Source: Variovorax sp. E3
Lineage (GTDB): Bacteria; Pseudomonadota; Gammaproteobacteria; Burkholderiales; Burkholderiaceae_C
Length of the DNA: 46,115 nt
Direction of reading: 5' to 3'
NCBI RefSeq assembly: GCF_016082275.1
Contig: NZ_MOWM01000050.1
Coordinates: 1 to 46,115 of the forward strand
Under the pieces are notes generated by a model. The model saw only the letters and a list, made by a program, of their open reading frames with translations. It made no database searches and had not been told where the DNA came from. Shown here one piece after another: positions 28,744 through 40,170 of the stretch. Position 1 is the stretch's first letter; each line of letters starts with the position of its first letter. Made by a program: the position numbers and the translations under genes.

Positions 28744-29817
28744 ATGCAGCTGACTCTGGAGCGCGTCACCAAGAAAGTGGGCGCGCAAACCTGGCTCTAC
28801 GAGCAGAGCATTGCACCCCGCGGCGGCGCCGTCACGGTGCTGCTGGGCGCCACGCAGGCCGGCAAGACCAGCCTCATGCGCCTGATGGCGGGGCTGGACA
28901 CCCCCACCACCGGCAAGGTGCTGGTCGACGGGCAGGACGTCACCGGCATGCCGGTGCGCGAGCGCAACGTGGCCATGGTGTACCAGCAGTTCATCAATTA
29001 CCCCTCGCTCAAGGTGGCCGACAACATCGCCTCGCCGCTCAAGCTGCGCGGCGAGCAGAACATCGAGGCGCGGGTGAAGGCGCTGGCCGACAAGCTGCAC
29101 ATCGGCATGTTCCTGGACCGCTACCCGGCCGAGCTGTCGGGCGGCCAGCAGCAGCGCGTGGCGCTGGCGCGCGCGCTCGCCAAGAACGCGCCGCTGATGC
29201 TGCTCGACGAGCCCTTGGTCAACCTCGACTACAAGCTGCGCGAGGGATTGCGCGAAGAGCTCACGCAACTCTTCGCCAGCGGCGACTCGACCGTCATCTA
29301 CGCCACCACCGAACCCGGCGAAGCGCTGCTGCTGGGCGGCTACACGGCCGTGATGGATGCCGGCGAGCTGCTGCAATACGGCCCGACCGCCGAGGTGTTC
29401 CATGCGCCGCAGTCGCTGCGCGTGGCGCGCGCCTTCAGCGACCCGCCGATGAACCTGCTGGCCGCCACGGCCGCCGCTGGCAAGGTGCAACTGGCCGGCG
29501 GTCCCGTGCTGGCGCTGGCCGTGCCCGAAGGCGCGGCGGGCGCGGTCACGATCGGCCTGCGCGCGAGCGCCCTGAACGTCAACGCGGGGGAGGGCGACAT
29601 CGCCTTGCCCGGCAAGGTGGAGCTGGCCGAGATTTCAGGCTCCGACACCTTCGTGCACGTCGAGACCGCGGTGGGCGAACTGGTGGCGCAGCTCACCGGC
29701 GTGCACCGCTTCGAGCTGGGCGCTTCGATCACGCTGTACTTCAGCGCGGCGCAAGCCTATGTGTTCGATGCCGGCGAAAAGCTGGCCCTCGCGCCCGCGT
29801 GGCGCAAAGGAAACTGA
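28744..29817 (+). CDS. glpS: glycerol ABC importer ATPase, GlpS-like
   Basis: A 357-residue ABC ATPase of the sugar-importer type with a C-terminal OB-like regulatory domain. The Walker A is unusual, GATQAGKTS, rather than GxSGxGKS/T. The signature LSGGQQQRVALARAL and Walker B LMLLDEP are normal. The switch (H-loop) position, normally THD, reads YATTEPGEAL, so the usual His is missing. It pairs with the next gene, whose defects are the opposite, forming an asymmetric dimer. By order and family it matches GlpS of the Rhizobium glycerol transporter. Start ATG 28744 after GGGGGCGAG. Confidence 0.9.
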   Translation: MQLTLERVTKKVGAQTWLYEQSIAPRGGAVTVLLGATQAGKTSLMRLMAGLDTPTTGKVLVDGQDVTGMPVRERNVAMVYQQFINYPSLKVADNIASPLKLRGEQNIEARVKALADKLHIGMFLDRYPAELSGGQQQRVALARALAKNAPLMLLDEPLVNLDYKLREGLREELTQLFASGDSTVIYATTEPGEALLLGGYTAVMDAGELLQYGPTAEVFHAPQSLRVARAFSDPPMNLLAATAAAGKVQLAGGPVLALAVPEGAAGAVTIGLRASALNVNAGEGDIALPGKVELAEISGSDTFVHVETAVGELVAQLTGVHRFELGASITLYFSAAQAYVFDAGEKLALAPAWRKGN

Positions 29818-29818
29818 C

Positions 29819-30888
29819 ATGGCCCGCATCGACCTGGACCTGGCGCACGCCTACCGCGCCAACCCCACGCAGGACAGCGACTACGCGCTGCTGCCGCTGA
29901 AGATGAGCTTCCGGGACGGCGGCGCGTATGCCTTGCTCGGCCCCTCGGGCTGCGGCAAGACGACCATGCTCAACATCATCTCGGGCCTGCTGGTGCCCTC
30001 GCAGGGCACGGTGAGCTTCGACGGCCGCGACATGACGCAGGCCACGCCGCAGGAGCGCAACATCGCGCAGGTGTTCCAGTTCCCGGTGATCTACGACACC
30101 ATGACCGTGGCCGAGAACCTGGCGTTTCCGCTGCGCAACCGCAAGATGCCGGCCGACCAGATCAAGAAGCGCGTCGCGAGATCGCCGAGATGCTCGACAT
30201 GAGCGGCCAGCTCAACCAGCGCGCGGCGGGCCTGGCGGCCGACGCCAAGCAGAAGATCTCGCTGGGCCGCGGGCTGGTGCGCAGCGACGTGTCGGCGGTG
30301 CTGTTCGACGAGCCGCTCACCGTGATCGACCCGCACCTGAAGTGGCAGCTGCGCCGCAAGCTCAAGCAGATTCACCGCGAGCTGAAGCTCACGCTGATCT
30401 ACGTCACGCACGACCAGGTCGAGGCGCTCACCTTCGCCGAAGAGGTGGTGGTCATGACGCGCGGCAAGGCCGTGCAGGTGGGCAGCGCCGAGGCGCTGTT
30501 CGAGCGGCCGGCCCACACCTTCGTCGGCCACTTCATCGGTTCGCCGGGCATGAACTTCCTGTCGGCGCAAAGCGCCCACGGCACCATCGAAGTGGCGGGC
30601 ACGCCGCTGGTGCCCACGCGCGAACTGCCGCAGGGGCCGCTGAAGATCGGCATCCGCCCCGAGTACCTGCGCCTGTCGAGCGCGGGCGCCGCCGGCGCGG
30701 TGCCGGCGGTGGTCAAGCAGGTGCAGGACGTGGGCACGCACGTGATGCTGGGCGTGGAGGCCGACGGCAGCCCGCTGAAGGTGCGGCTGCATTCCGACGA
30801 CAAGCCGCCGTTGGTGGGCGACACCGTGTGGCTGCGCGTGCTGGACACGCACACCTGCTACTACAAGGACGAGGAGCTGGTCGCATGA
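29819..30888 (+). CDS. glpT: glycerol ABC importer ATPase, GlpT-like (apparent frameshift)
   Basis: The partner ATPase, about 356 residues. Walker A is canonical (GPSGCGKTT), Walker B is SAVLFDEP and the H-loop His is present (YVTHDQVEAL), but the LSGGQ signature is replaced by GLAADAKQKISLGRGL. One base is missing at about 30175-30178 (GTCGCCGAG reads GTCGCGAG), breaking the frame after IKKRVA; restoring it gives AEIAEMLDMSGQLNQRA and a length divisible by three. The ATG starts 1 bp after the glpS stop. The name follows the Rhizobium glpPQSTUV usage and is not the E. coli glycerol-3-phosphate antiporter GlpT. Confidence 0.9.
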
Positions 30889-30927
30889 ACAACCTGATTC
30901 CGTTCAACCCCGCTCCCCTGTCTTTCT

Positions 30928-30947
30928 CCCTCCCTTCCGGGGGAGGG
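30928..30947. repeat. intra-operonic GC hairpin
   Basis: CCCTCCC at 30928-30934 pairs with GGGAGGG at 30941-30947 around a 6-nt loop, followed by a G-rich run. It lies in the 84-bp gap between the second ATPase and the first permease. A related hairpin follows glpV at 34824-34851. Such hairpins can stabilise or partly end upstream mRNA. No U-run follows, so it is not a standard terminator. Confidence 0.5.
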
Positions 30948-30972
30948 CGGGGGTGGGGGACGGAGCCAACCC

Positions 30973-31859
<887 letters not shown>

Positions 31860-31863
<4 letters not shown>

Positions 31864-32671
31864 ACGACAAGCGATTCCACAAGCGCAGCATCTTCCTGGT
31901 GCTGTACATCCTGTTCGCCCTGTTGCCCATCTACTGGATGATCAACATGAGCTTCAAGACGAACGAGGAAATCCTGTCGCATTTCTCGTTCTTCCCGCAG
32001 CACTTCACGTGGGCCAACTACGCGCGCATCTTCACCGACGAGTCGTGGTACTCGGGCTACATCAACAGCCTGATCTACGTGGCCATCAACACGGTCATCT
32101 CGCTCACCGTGGCGCTGCCCGCGGCCTATGCGTTCTCGCGCTACTCGTTCCTGGGCGACAAGCACGTGTTCTTCTGGCTGCTGACCAACCGCATGACGCC
32201 GCCCGCCGTGTTCCTGCTGCCGTTCTTCCAGCTGTACACCACCGTCGGCCTCATGGACACCCACCTGGGCGTGGCGCTGGCGCACCTGCTGTTCAACGTG
32301 CCGCTGGCGGTGTGGATCCTCGAAGGCTTCATGAGCGGCATTCCGCGCGAGATCGACGAGACGGCCTACATCGACGGCTACTCGTTCCCGCGCTTCTTCG
32401 TGCGCATCTTCCTGCCGCTCATCAAGGCCGGCGTGGGCGTGGCGGCGTTCTTCTGCTTCATGTTCAGCTGGGTCGAGCTGCTGCTGGCGCGCACGCTCAC
32501 CAGCGTCAACGCCAAGCCGATCGTGGCGACCATGACGCGCACCGTGAGCGCCTCGGGCATGGACTGGGCCACGCTGGCCGCGGCCGGCGTGCTCACCATC
32601 GTGCCGGGCGCATCGTCATCTGGTTCGTGCGTCACTACATCGCGAAGGGTTTCGCGATGGGCCGTGTCTAA
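31860..32671 (+). CDS. glpQ: glycerol ABC importer permease, GlpQ-like (apparent frameshift)
   Basis: A permease of about 270 residues of the MalG/UgpE type. Helix 1 is IFLVLYILFALLPIYWMINMSF, and the EAA loop reads EIDETAYIDGYSFPRFFVRIFLP. One base is missing at about 32609-32612 (GGCGCCATC reads GGCGCATC) close to the C-terminus; restoring it gives IVPGAIVIWFVRHYIAKGF and a stop at 32671. The tail HYIAKGFAMGRV is typical of this family, so the break is probably not real. The gene overlaps glpP and is followed by the small DUF2160 gene 12 bp later. Confidence 0.9.
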
Positions 32672-32683
32672 GGAGGGAACCAC

Positions 32684-32992
32684 ATGTTCAACTGGATGGT
32701 TTGGACCACCCCGGTGGCCGTGTTCTTCGCGTGCATCGCGCTGATGCTGGTCGGCATGACCGTGTGGGAGTTCAAGTCGCCCACCACCATGCGGCGCGGC
32801 TGGCTGCCGATCGAGACCACGCGCGGCGACCGGCTCTTCATCGGGCTGCTGTCGGCTGCCTACATCAACCTGGCCTTCGTCGGCCTGGCGGGCAAGTTCC
32901 AGGAGTGGATGAGCCTGGAAGCCGAGCCTTCGATCTGGATCAGCTTCGTGATTTCGATGGCGGTCCTTGCGCTGGTCATGCGCAAGGGCTGA
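32684..32992 (+). CDS. glpU: small membrane protein, DUF2160 (GlpU-like)
   Basis: A 102-residue protein with three probable helices: residues 6-27 (VWTTPVAVFFACIALMLVGM), about 50-70, and 83-98 (ISFVISMAVLALVM). DUF2160 proteins are found almost only inside glycerol ABC importer operons, at this position between the second permease and the receptor, but have no established role. A good ribosome site (AAGGAGGG) precedes ATG 32684. The 93-bp gap after it holds a small CGGCTC/GAGCCG hairpin. Confidence 0.85.
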   Translation: MFNWMVWTTPVAVFFACIALMLVGMTVWEFKSPTTMRRGWLPIETTRGDRLFIGLLSAAYINLAFVGLAGKFQEWMSLEAEPSIWISFVISMAVLALVMRKG

Positions 32993-33085
32993 TCGCACCG
33001 GTTCTTCGACAGGCGTCCGGCTCTCCGCCTCCCCGGAGCCGCGATCAGACAACACCGGGGAAGCACCAACCGAGGAGACACAGTC

Positions 33086-34816
<1,731 letters not shown>

Positions 34817-34823
34817 GGCCCTC

Positions 34824-34851
34824 GCTCCCTTCCCCGAAAGGGGGAGGGAGC
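34824..34851. repeat. 12-bp stem hairpin after the glycerol operon
   Basis: GCTCCCTTCCCC (34824-34835), loop GAAA, and GGGGGAGGGAGC (34840-34851) form a stem that pairs throughout, with one G-T wobble. It starts 8 bp after the glpV stop. There is no T-run, so it may work as an mRNA 3' stabiliser or a Rho-assisted end. Its sequence is related to the hairpin at 30928-30947. Confidence 0.6.
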
Positions 34852-34869
34852 AAAGACAATGGGCGGCCC

Positions 34870-35577
34870 ATGAACATCCGATTCCGCTGCGATCCCGCCC
34901 TGTTCGACCTGCTGCCGCGCCCGGTGCCGGCCAAGGCCGCGCTGCCCGACTGGTTGCGGCAGATGGCGCCCCGGGCGCCGTCGGCGGTGCATCAGCGCAG
35001 CATTCGCACGGTCAAGCAGTGCCCGCCGTTCGTCGATGCGATGACGCACGGCTTCATGGTGCTGCTGCCTTGCGACGTGCGGGTGGAGTCGGGGCGCTTC
35101 AGCTGGGACTGGCCGCTGCCGGCGCTGTCGGTGCCGGGGCATCCGCGCGCGCCGCTGAGTTTTCATGTGCCCGAGCAGATCGCGGGCTCGCCGCTGGCGC
35201 ATGGCGCGCGGTCGGCCATCAAGTTCAACAGTTTCTGGACCGTCGAGATCGACGAAGGGTGGTCGCTGATGGCGGTGCATCCGGTGAATCGCGACGACCT
35301 GCCGTTCCGGCTCGTCACGGGGCTGGTCGACGCCGACCGCTTCAACGAGGTCGGCATCAACTTTCCCGCCATCTGGACCGATGACGGTTTCAACGGCGTG
35401 CTGCCGCGCGGCACGCCGGTGGCGCAGTGCTATCCGGTGCCGCGCGCGCCGCTGGCACTGTCTTGCGAGCCCATGTCCGGCGCGCAGGTGCAGGGCTATG
35501 CGCAGCTCGCCGAAAAAATCATGGGCGGCCCCGGCGTCTACCGCAAGGGATTCCGCAGCAAGCGCGGCGCGGGCTGA
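34870..35577 (+). CDS. conserved protein of unknown function (DUF6065-like?)
   Basis: A 235-residue soluble protein with no signal peptide. It is rich in Pro, Trp and aromatic residues, with probably beta-rich segments (MTHGFMVLLPCDVRVESGRF, SAIKFNSFWTVEIDEGWSLM, VNRDDLPFRLVTGLVDAD, GVLPRGTPVAQCYPVPR). The pattern reminds me of a conserved family of unknown role, possibly DUF6065, but I cannot name it firmly. It follows the glycerol operon by 53 bp and the hairpin, and converges with the TPR gene, so it is probably a separate unit. Confidence 0.75.
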   Translation: MNIRFRCDPALFDLLPRPVPAKAALPDWLRQMAPRAPSAVHQRSIRTVKQCPPFVDAMTHGFMVLLPCDVRVESGRFSWDWPLPALSVPGHPRAPLSFHVPEQIAGSPLAHGARSAIKFNSFWTVEIDEGWSLMAVHPVNRDDLPFRLVTGLVDADRFNEVGINFPAIWTDDGFNGVLPRGTPVAQCYPVPRAPLALSCEPMSGAQVQGYAQLAEKIMGGPGVYRKGFRSKRGAG

Positions 35578-35583
35578 GCCTGC

Positions 35584-36318
35584 TCAGGCGGGCGCGGCCG
35601 CCAGCAACGCCGCGCGCAGGTCTTCGAGGTCGAGCCACAGGCGCCCGGTCGGCGCGGTCGACAGCGCATGCGCGATGCGCCCGAAGGTCTCCGCGTTCAG
35701 CCGGTAGGCGCGCCCGTAGGCGTTCATGGCCTCGTCCATGTGGCCGGCCTCTTGCAGCACGATGCCCAGGTTGACCTCGACTTCGGCGCGCGGCGGCGAC
35801 ACGCGCAGCACCTGCCGCAGCGCATCGGCCGCACCGTTGAAGTCGCCCAGGTCTTGCAGCAGCAGCGACAGCTCGAACCAGAGGCCGCCGTGCGCGGGCG
35901 CCAGGGCCGCGGCCTGCCGCAGTGCATGCGCCGCATCGGCGGCGCGGCCGGCGGCCTTGAGCGTCAGGCCCAGCGCGAGCAGCGGCTCTTCGCGCCCGGG
36001 CAGCAGCGCCACGGCCTGCGCGTGGTGTCGAAGGGCCTGCGGCAGGTCGCCGGCGGCCCGGGCCACGTCGCCCGCCAGCAGCAGCGTGGGGCCGTGGCCG
36101 GGGCGCAGCGCAAGGCTTTCGGCGATGGCCGCGTCGGCTTCGGCCAGCGCACCGTCCGCCATCTGCAACCGCGCCAGAAGCTGAAGTACCGCCGGGTGGG
36201 GCGGGTATTGCGTGCGCGCGTGTTCGCACAGCTGTCGCGCATGCGACGCCTGACCCGCGTTGACGAGGCGGATCGCGAGTTCGAGCAGCTGTTCGACGGA
36301 GGCGGGCGGGGCAGGCAT
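35584..36318 (-). CDS. tetratricopeptide-repeat protein
   Basis: A 244-residue protein from ATG 36318. It consists of about six TPR-like helical pairs with typical Ala/Leu spacing: LAIRLVNAGQASHARQLCEH, LARLQMADGALAEADAAIAE, AGDVARAAGDLPQALRHHAQ, LGLTLKAAGRAADAAHALRQ, LSLLLQDLGDFNGAADALRQ and LGIVLQEAGHMDEAMNAYGR. No signal peptide or catalytic domain is seen, so it is likely a cytoplasmic scaffold. The frame is open further upstream to 36465 but that part looks non-coding. It is divergent from the biosynthetic cluster that begins at 36459. Confidence 0.85.
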   Translation of the reverse strand: MPAPPASVEQLLELAIRLVNAGQASHARQLCEHARTQYPPHPAVLQLLARLQMADGALAEADAAIAESLALRPGHGPTLLLAGDVARAAGDLPQALRHHAQAVALLPGREEPLLALGLTLKAAGRAADAAHALRQAAALAPAHGGLWFELSLLLQDLGDFNGAADALRQVLRVSPPRAEVEVNLGIVLQEAGHMDEAMNAYGRAYRLNAETFGRIAHALSTAPTGRLWLDLEDLRAALLAAAPA

Positions 36319-36458
36319 GGCGTGAGGTGGCGCGGTGCAATGAATGTAGCGTCTCCCGTCGGCCGTAGTGCACACAACGACCGTCAGATTGATGCGACGA
36401 CATGACCTATGGCAGATGCTTTTGGCGCTTGCTTCGCTTACATTCGACGGCCCTCGAA

Positions 36459-37469
36459 ATGCCACCGCCAGTGACCTCCAGCTTTTCTCGTCCCCTAGAC
36501 CCCGTCGCCGCTCCCCGCAACATCAAGCGCGTGCTGGTCCTGCGCTACTCGCAGTCCGGCCAGCTCGACCAGGTGGCCGAGCAGATCGTGGCACCGCTGC
36601 GCGCCGACCCGTCGATCCGGTTGCATGAGGAAACACTGCGCCCGCTGCGGCCCCATCCGTTTCCCTGGCCCTTCCTGACCTTCTTCGACGCCTTTCCGGA
36701 GTCGGCCCACATGAAGCCGCAGCCGCTTGCGCCGCTGTCGCTCACGGGCGATGAAGAATTCGACCTTGTCATCCTGCCCTACCAGGTGTGGTTCCTGGCG
36801 CCGTCGCAGCCCGTGACCGCATTTTTGAAGCACCCGGTGGCGGCGCGCCTGCTCGAGGGCAAGCCGGTGGTCACCGTCATCGGCTGCCGCAACATGTGGC
36901 TCATGGCGCACGAAAAGCTCAAGGGCATGCTCGACGACGTGGGCGCGCGCCTGATCGACAACGTGGTGCTGACCGACCCCGGCCCCACGCTCGCCACCTT
37001 CTTCACCACCCCGGCCTGGCTGATCTGGGGCCGCAAGCGCGGCTTCTGGGGCATGCCCGACGCGGGGCTGAGCAGCGAGCAGATCCGCGGCAGCGCCCGT
37101 TTCGGCCGCGCCCTGCGTGACGCACTGCACAACGACCAGGAGCGCGGCACGCAGCCGCTGCTGGCCGGTCTCGGGGCGGTACAAGCGAACGCCCGGCTGC
37201 TCATCAGCGAGAAGGCCGGCACGCGCAGTTTCTTTCTCTGGGGCAAGCTCATCATGGCGGCCGGCGCGCCCGGCGCCTGGCAGCGCAAGCCCTTGCTGCT
37301 GCTGTACGTTCTGTTTCTGCTGGTACTGATCATCACGGTGGTGCCCGTGAGCCTGAGCTTGCAGGCGCTGCTGCGGCCGTTGCTGAGAGGGTGGCTGACT
37401 AGAATGACCGCCCAATTCGAGTGCCCGTCGGGCTCCGCCACGGACCGCTCCCATCTCTATGACGACTGA
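36459..37469 (+). CDS. DarA-like flavodoxin-fold protein (dialkylresorcinol-type)
   Basis: A 336-residue protein. The N-terminal part resembles a flavodoxin/NADPH-quinone-oxidoreductase fold (RVLVLRYSQSGQLDQVAEQI, EFDLVILPYQVWFLAPSQPV, GKPVVTVIGCRNMW). A C-terminal hydrophobic helix (LLLLYVLFLLVLIITVVPVSL) suggests membrane attachment. This is the family annotated as DarA in dialkylresorcinol and flexirubin clusters, where it acts with a KAS III protein, probably in aromatisation. Its last 11 bp overlap the KAS III gene here, the same pairing. ATG 36459 is chosen; ATG 36402 is in frame but its extra residues look unrelated. It is the first gene of the biosynthetic cluster. Confidence 0.8.
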   Translation: MPPPVTSSFSRPLDPVAAPRNIKRVLVLRYSQSGQLDQVAEQIVAPLRADPSIRLHEETLRPLRPHPFPWPFLTFFDAFPESAHMKPQPLAPLSLTGDEEFDLVILPYQVWFLAPSQPVTAFLKHPVAARLLEGKPVVTVIGCRNMWLMAHEKLKGMLDDVGARLIDNVVLTDPGPTLATFFTTPAWLIWGRKRGFWGMPDAGLSSEQIRGSARFGRALRDALHNDQERGTQPLLAGLGAVQANARLLISEKAGTRSFFLWGKLIMAAGAPGAWQRKPLLLLYVLFLLVLIITVVPVSLSLQALLRPLLRGWLTRMTAQFECPSGSATDRSHLYDD

Positions 37470-38594
37470 TGTCTTCCTGACCCGCACCGCCGCCTTCCTG
37501 CCCTTTGCCCCGGTCAGCAACGAAGACATCGAGGACGTGCTCGGCCGCATCGGCGGCAAGGCCTCGCGCGCGCGGCGGCTGATTCTGCGCAGCAACGGCA
37601 TCCAGTCGCGCCACTACGCCATCGACCGCGCCACCGGCGCGCTGGCCATGAGCAACGCACAGCTCACCGCGTCGGCGATCCGCGCGCTGGGCGACGACCT
37701 GGGGCCGGTTGACTGCCTCGTCACCGGCACCTCGCTGCCCGACCAGCTCATGCCCAACCATGCGGTGATGGTGCACGGCGAGCTCGGCTGGCCGCGCCTC
37801 GAAGTGGTGGCCTGCGCGGGCATCTGCCTGGCCGGCGCCACGGCGCTCAAGCACGCGTGGCTGTCGGTGCGCGCGGGCGACGCGCGGCGCGCGGTGGCCA
37901 CGGGCTCCGAGCTGGCGTCGGCCGTGATGCGCGGCTCGCGCTTCGAGGCCGAGCTGGAGCACAAGCTCGAAGCGCTCGAGGCCCGGCCCGAGCTGGCCTC
38001 GAGAAAGACTTTTTGCGCTGGATGCTGTCCGACGGCGCCGGTGCCGTGCTGCTGGAGCGCGAGCCGCGCGGCCCGCTGTCGCTGCGCGTCGACTGGATCG
38101 ACCTGTCGTCTGCCGCGCACGAGCTGCCGGTGTGCATGTACGCCGGTGCCGAGAAAAACGCCGAGGGCGGCCTCGACGGCTGGGGCCGCAAGTCGCCGGC
38201 CGAATGGCAGAGCGAGTCGACCTTCGCAGTCAAGCAGGACGTGCGCCTGCTCAACGACAACATCGTGCGCGCCACGCTGGGCGAGCCGCTCGCGGCCATC
38301 ATCGAGCGGCGCGGGCTGAAGGCGGCGGACATCGACTGGTTCCTGCCGCACCTGTCATCGCAGTATTTCGTCGAGCCGGTGAGCCAGTGCCTCGAGGCGC
38401 TGGGCCTGCCGATTCCGCGCGAGCGCTGGTTCAGCAACCTCGCGAGCAAGGGCAACACGGGCTCGGCGTCGCCGTACATCATGCTGGACGAGCTGTTCCG
38501 CTCGGGCCGCGTGAAGCCCGGCCAGAAGCTGCTGATGTTCGTGCCCGAGAGCGGCCGTTTCTCCAGCGGCTTCATCTACATGGAGGCGGTGTAG
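37459..38594 (+). CDS. beta-ketoacyl-ACP synthase III, DarB-like (apparent frameshift)
   Basis: A KAS III-type condensing enzyme of about 378 residues. Triad candidates are visible: Cys119 in VVACAGICLAG, His in WFLPHLSSQYF and Asn in SKGNTGSASPY. One base is missing at about 37998-38001 (probably GCCTTCGAG read as GCCTCGAG), after RPELA; the next frame continues EKDFLRWMLSDGAGAVLLER to the stop at 38594. In dialkylresorcinol synthesis DarB joins two acyl units head to head. Here the overlap with the DarA-like gene supports a similar condensation, but the chain and partner are unknown. Confidence 0.88.
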
Positions 38595-38596
38595 CC

Positions 38597-38992
38597 ATGG
38601 ATCTGGACGCGGTCCCGCAGGAGGGCAACGCCACCCTCGACGGCCATTCCAAGCTGATGTACGCCCGCGACGCGCAGGGCCGCGTCGTCACCACCACCTC
38701 GCGCGGCTGGGAGGCGGAAGAAATCGTCACCAGCCATGCGGTCGACGTGCTGGTCGAGCAGGCGCAGGCCGCGAAGCAGCGCGTGAAGGCCGGCCTGGCG
38801 TCGCCGCTCGAATACTGGATGTACGAGCGCCGCATGGACGTGGCGCTGCTCTCGCAGACCAGCGGCTTCTGGCAATGGCGCGTGCGGCGCCACCTGCAGC
38901 CGCGCCATTTCGCCGCGCTGTCGCCGGCGCAGCTCGCACGCTACAGCGAAGCGCTGGGCCTGCCCGTTTCCACCTTACAAGGCCTGCCGTGA
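38597..38992 (+). CDS. small conserved cluster protein of unknown function
   Basis: A 131-residue soluble protein starting 2 bp after the KAS III stop and overlapping the next gene (GTGA). It is mostly helical and charged (HAVDVLVEQAQAAKQRVKAG, SPLEYWMYERRMDVALLSQ, WQWRVRRHLQPRHFAALSPA). I do not recognise a family. Tight coupling on both sides says it belongs to the pathway, perhaps as a regulator or adaptor of a synthase. Confidence 0.75.
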   Translation: MDLDAVPQEGNATLDGHSKLMYARDAQGRVVTTTSRGWEAEEIVTSHAVDVLVEQAQAAKQRVKAGLASPLEYWMYERRMDVALLSQTSGFWQWRVRRHLQPRHFAALSPAQLARYSEALGLPVSTLQGLP

Positions 38993-39969
38993 AATTCGAA
39001 CACCAACAGGCGGCGCATTGCGAAAGCGGCGTCATCTCGAGCCTGATGCGCCACCACGGCGCGCCGATGAGCGAGAGCATGGCGCTGGGCCTGTCGTCCG
39101 CCATTTCGTTCGCGTACCTGCCCTTCATCAAGCTGTCGGGCCTGCCGCTCATCTCGTACCGCATGCCGCCCAAGGCCATCATCAAGGGCCTCTTGGCGCC
39201 GATGGCCGCGCGCTTTCGCTTCGAGACCTTCCGCAGCCCCGAGGCCGGGCAGCAGCGGCTCGACGCGCTGCTGGCCGAGGGCCAACTGGTGGGCCTGCAG
39301 ACCTCGGTGTACTGGCTGCCGTACTTTCCGCCGAACATGCGCTTTCACTTCAACGCGCACAACCTGCTGGTGTACGGCAAGGACGGCGACGACTACCTGA
39401 TCAGCGACCCGGTGTTCGAGGCGCCCGTGCGCTGCCCGAGCGACGACCTGGCGCGCGCGCGTTTCGCCAAGGGCGTGCTCGCGCCCAAGGGGCTGATGTA
39501 CTACCCGCAGGCCATCGACCGCAAGGCGGTCGACGCGACCTCGGTCGTCAAGGCCATCCGCAAGACGGTACGCAACATGCTGGCGCCGATTCCGATCGTC
39601 GGCGTGCGCGGCATGCGCACCTTGGCCAAGCGCATGCAGAAGCTGTCGCCGACCGACCCGCGCAGTGTCGACTTCATCGGCCACCTGGTGCGGATGCAGG
39701 AAGAAATCGGCACCGGTGGCGCGGGCTTCCGTTTCATCTACGCGGGCTTCCTGCAAGAGGCCGCGCAATTGCTCGACAAGCCGCAGCTGCAGCAGATGTC
39801 CGAACGGCTGATCGCGATCGGCGACGGCTGGCGCGCGTTCGCGCTCAAGGCGGCGCGCATGGTGAAGGGGCGCGAGGCGGTGGACCCGGCGGCGCTGGCC
39901 GTGAAGCTGCGTGAGCAGGCGCAGCAGGAAGAGAATTTCTTTCGCGACCTGAAGGCGGCTGTTGCCTGA
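38989..39969 (+). CDS. BtrH-N-domain protein, probable acyl-ACP acyltransferase
   Basis: A 326-residue protein from GTG 38989. It opens HQQAAHCESGVISSLMRHHG, with Cys11 as likely nucleophile in the papain-like (C39-like) BtrH N-terminal fold, and has FNAHNLLVYGKDGDDYLISDP at about 118-138, where His and Asp would complete a triad. In butirosin synthesis BtrH moves an acyl group from an acyl carrier protein to an amine. An ACP gene lies in this cluster, so a similar ACP-to-acceptor transfer is a reasonable inference; the acceptor is unknown. The C-terminal half is a helical domain. The 317-bp gap after it holds the inverted repeat pair. Confidence 0.82.
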   Translation: MKFEHQQAAHCESGVISSLMRHHGAPMSESMALGLSSAISFAYLPFIKLSGLPLISYRMPPKAIIKGLLAPMAARFRFETFRSPEAGQQRLDALLAEGQLVGLQTSVYWLPYFPPNMRFHFNAHNLLVYGKDGDDYLISDPVFEAPVRCPSDDLARARFAKGVLAPKGLMYYPQAIDRKAVDATSVVKAIRKTVRNMLAPIPIVGVRGMRTLAKRMQKLSPTDPRSVDFIGHLVRMQEEIGTGGAGFRFIYAGFLQEAAQLLDKPQLQQMSERLIAIGDGWRAFALKAARMVKGREAVDPAALAVKLREQAQQEENFFRDLKAAVA

Positions 39970-40030
39970 AATGACGGCCTGCTTTTCGATTCGGTGCTGC
40001 ATGGGGCATTCGGGGCGCGCTCCCGCCGAC

Positions 40031-40100
40031 GGTGTGCTCTGCTCCGCGAATGTCCCCCGCCCTTCGGGCTCCTCCTTTATTTCGCTGCGCAGAGCACACC
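40031..40100 (+). repeat. nested-palindrome interspersed repeat, copy 1
   Basis: A 70-bp element bounded by perfect 12-bp inverted ends, GGTGTGCTCTGC (40031-40042) and GCAGAGCACACC (40089-40100). Its ~45-bp core contains an inner hairpin, GCCC-TTC-GGGC (40059-40069), and ends TTTATTTCGCTGCG. The core recurs inverted at 40186-40230. The element sits between the BtrH-like gene and the ABC ATPase gene of one cluster. Confidence 0.85.
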
Positions 40101-40170
40101 GCCGACGTGAGCGTTGTGAGGTGCGGACGTTGATCGACTGCGAGCCAGCAGCGTGCCCAGGTGCGCAGGG

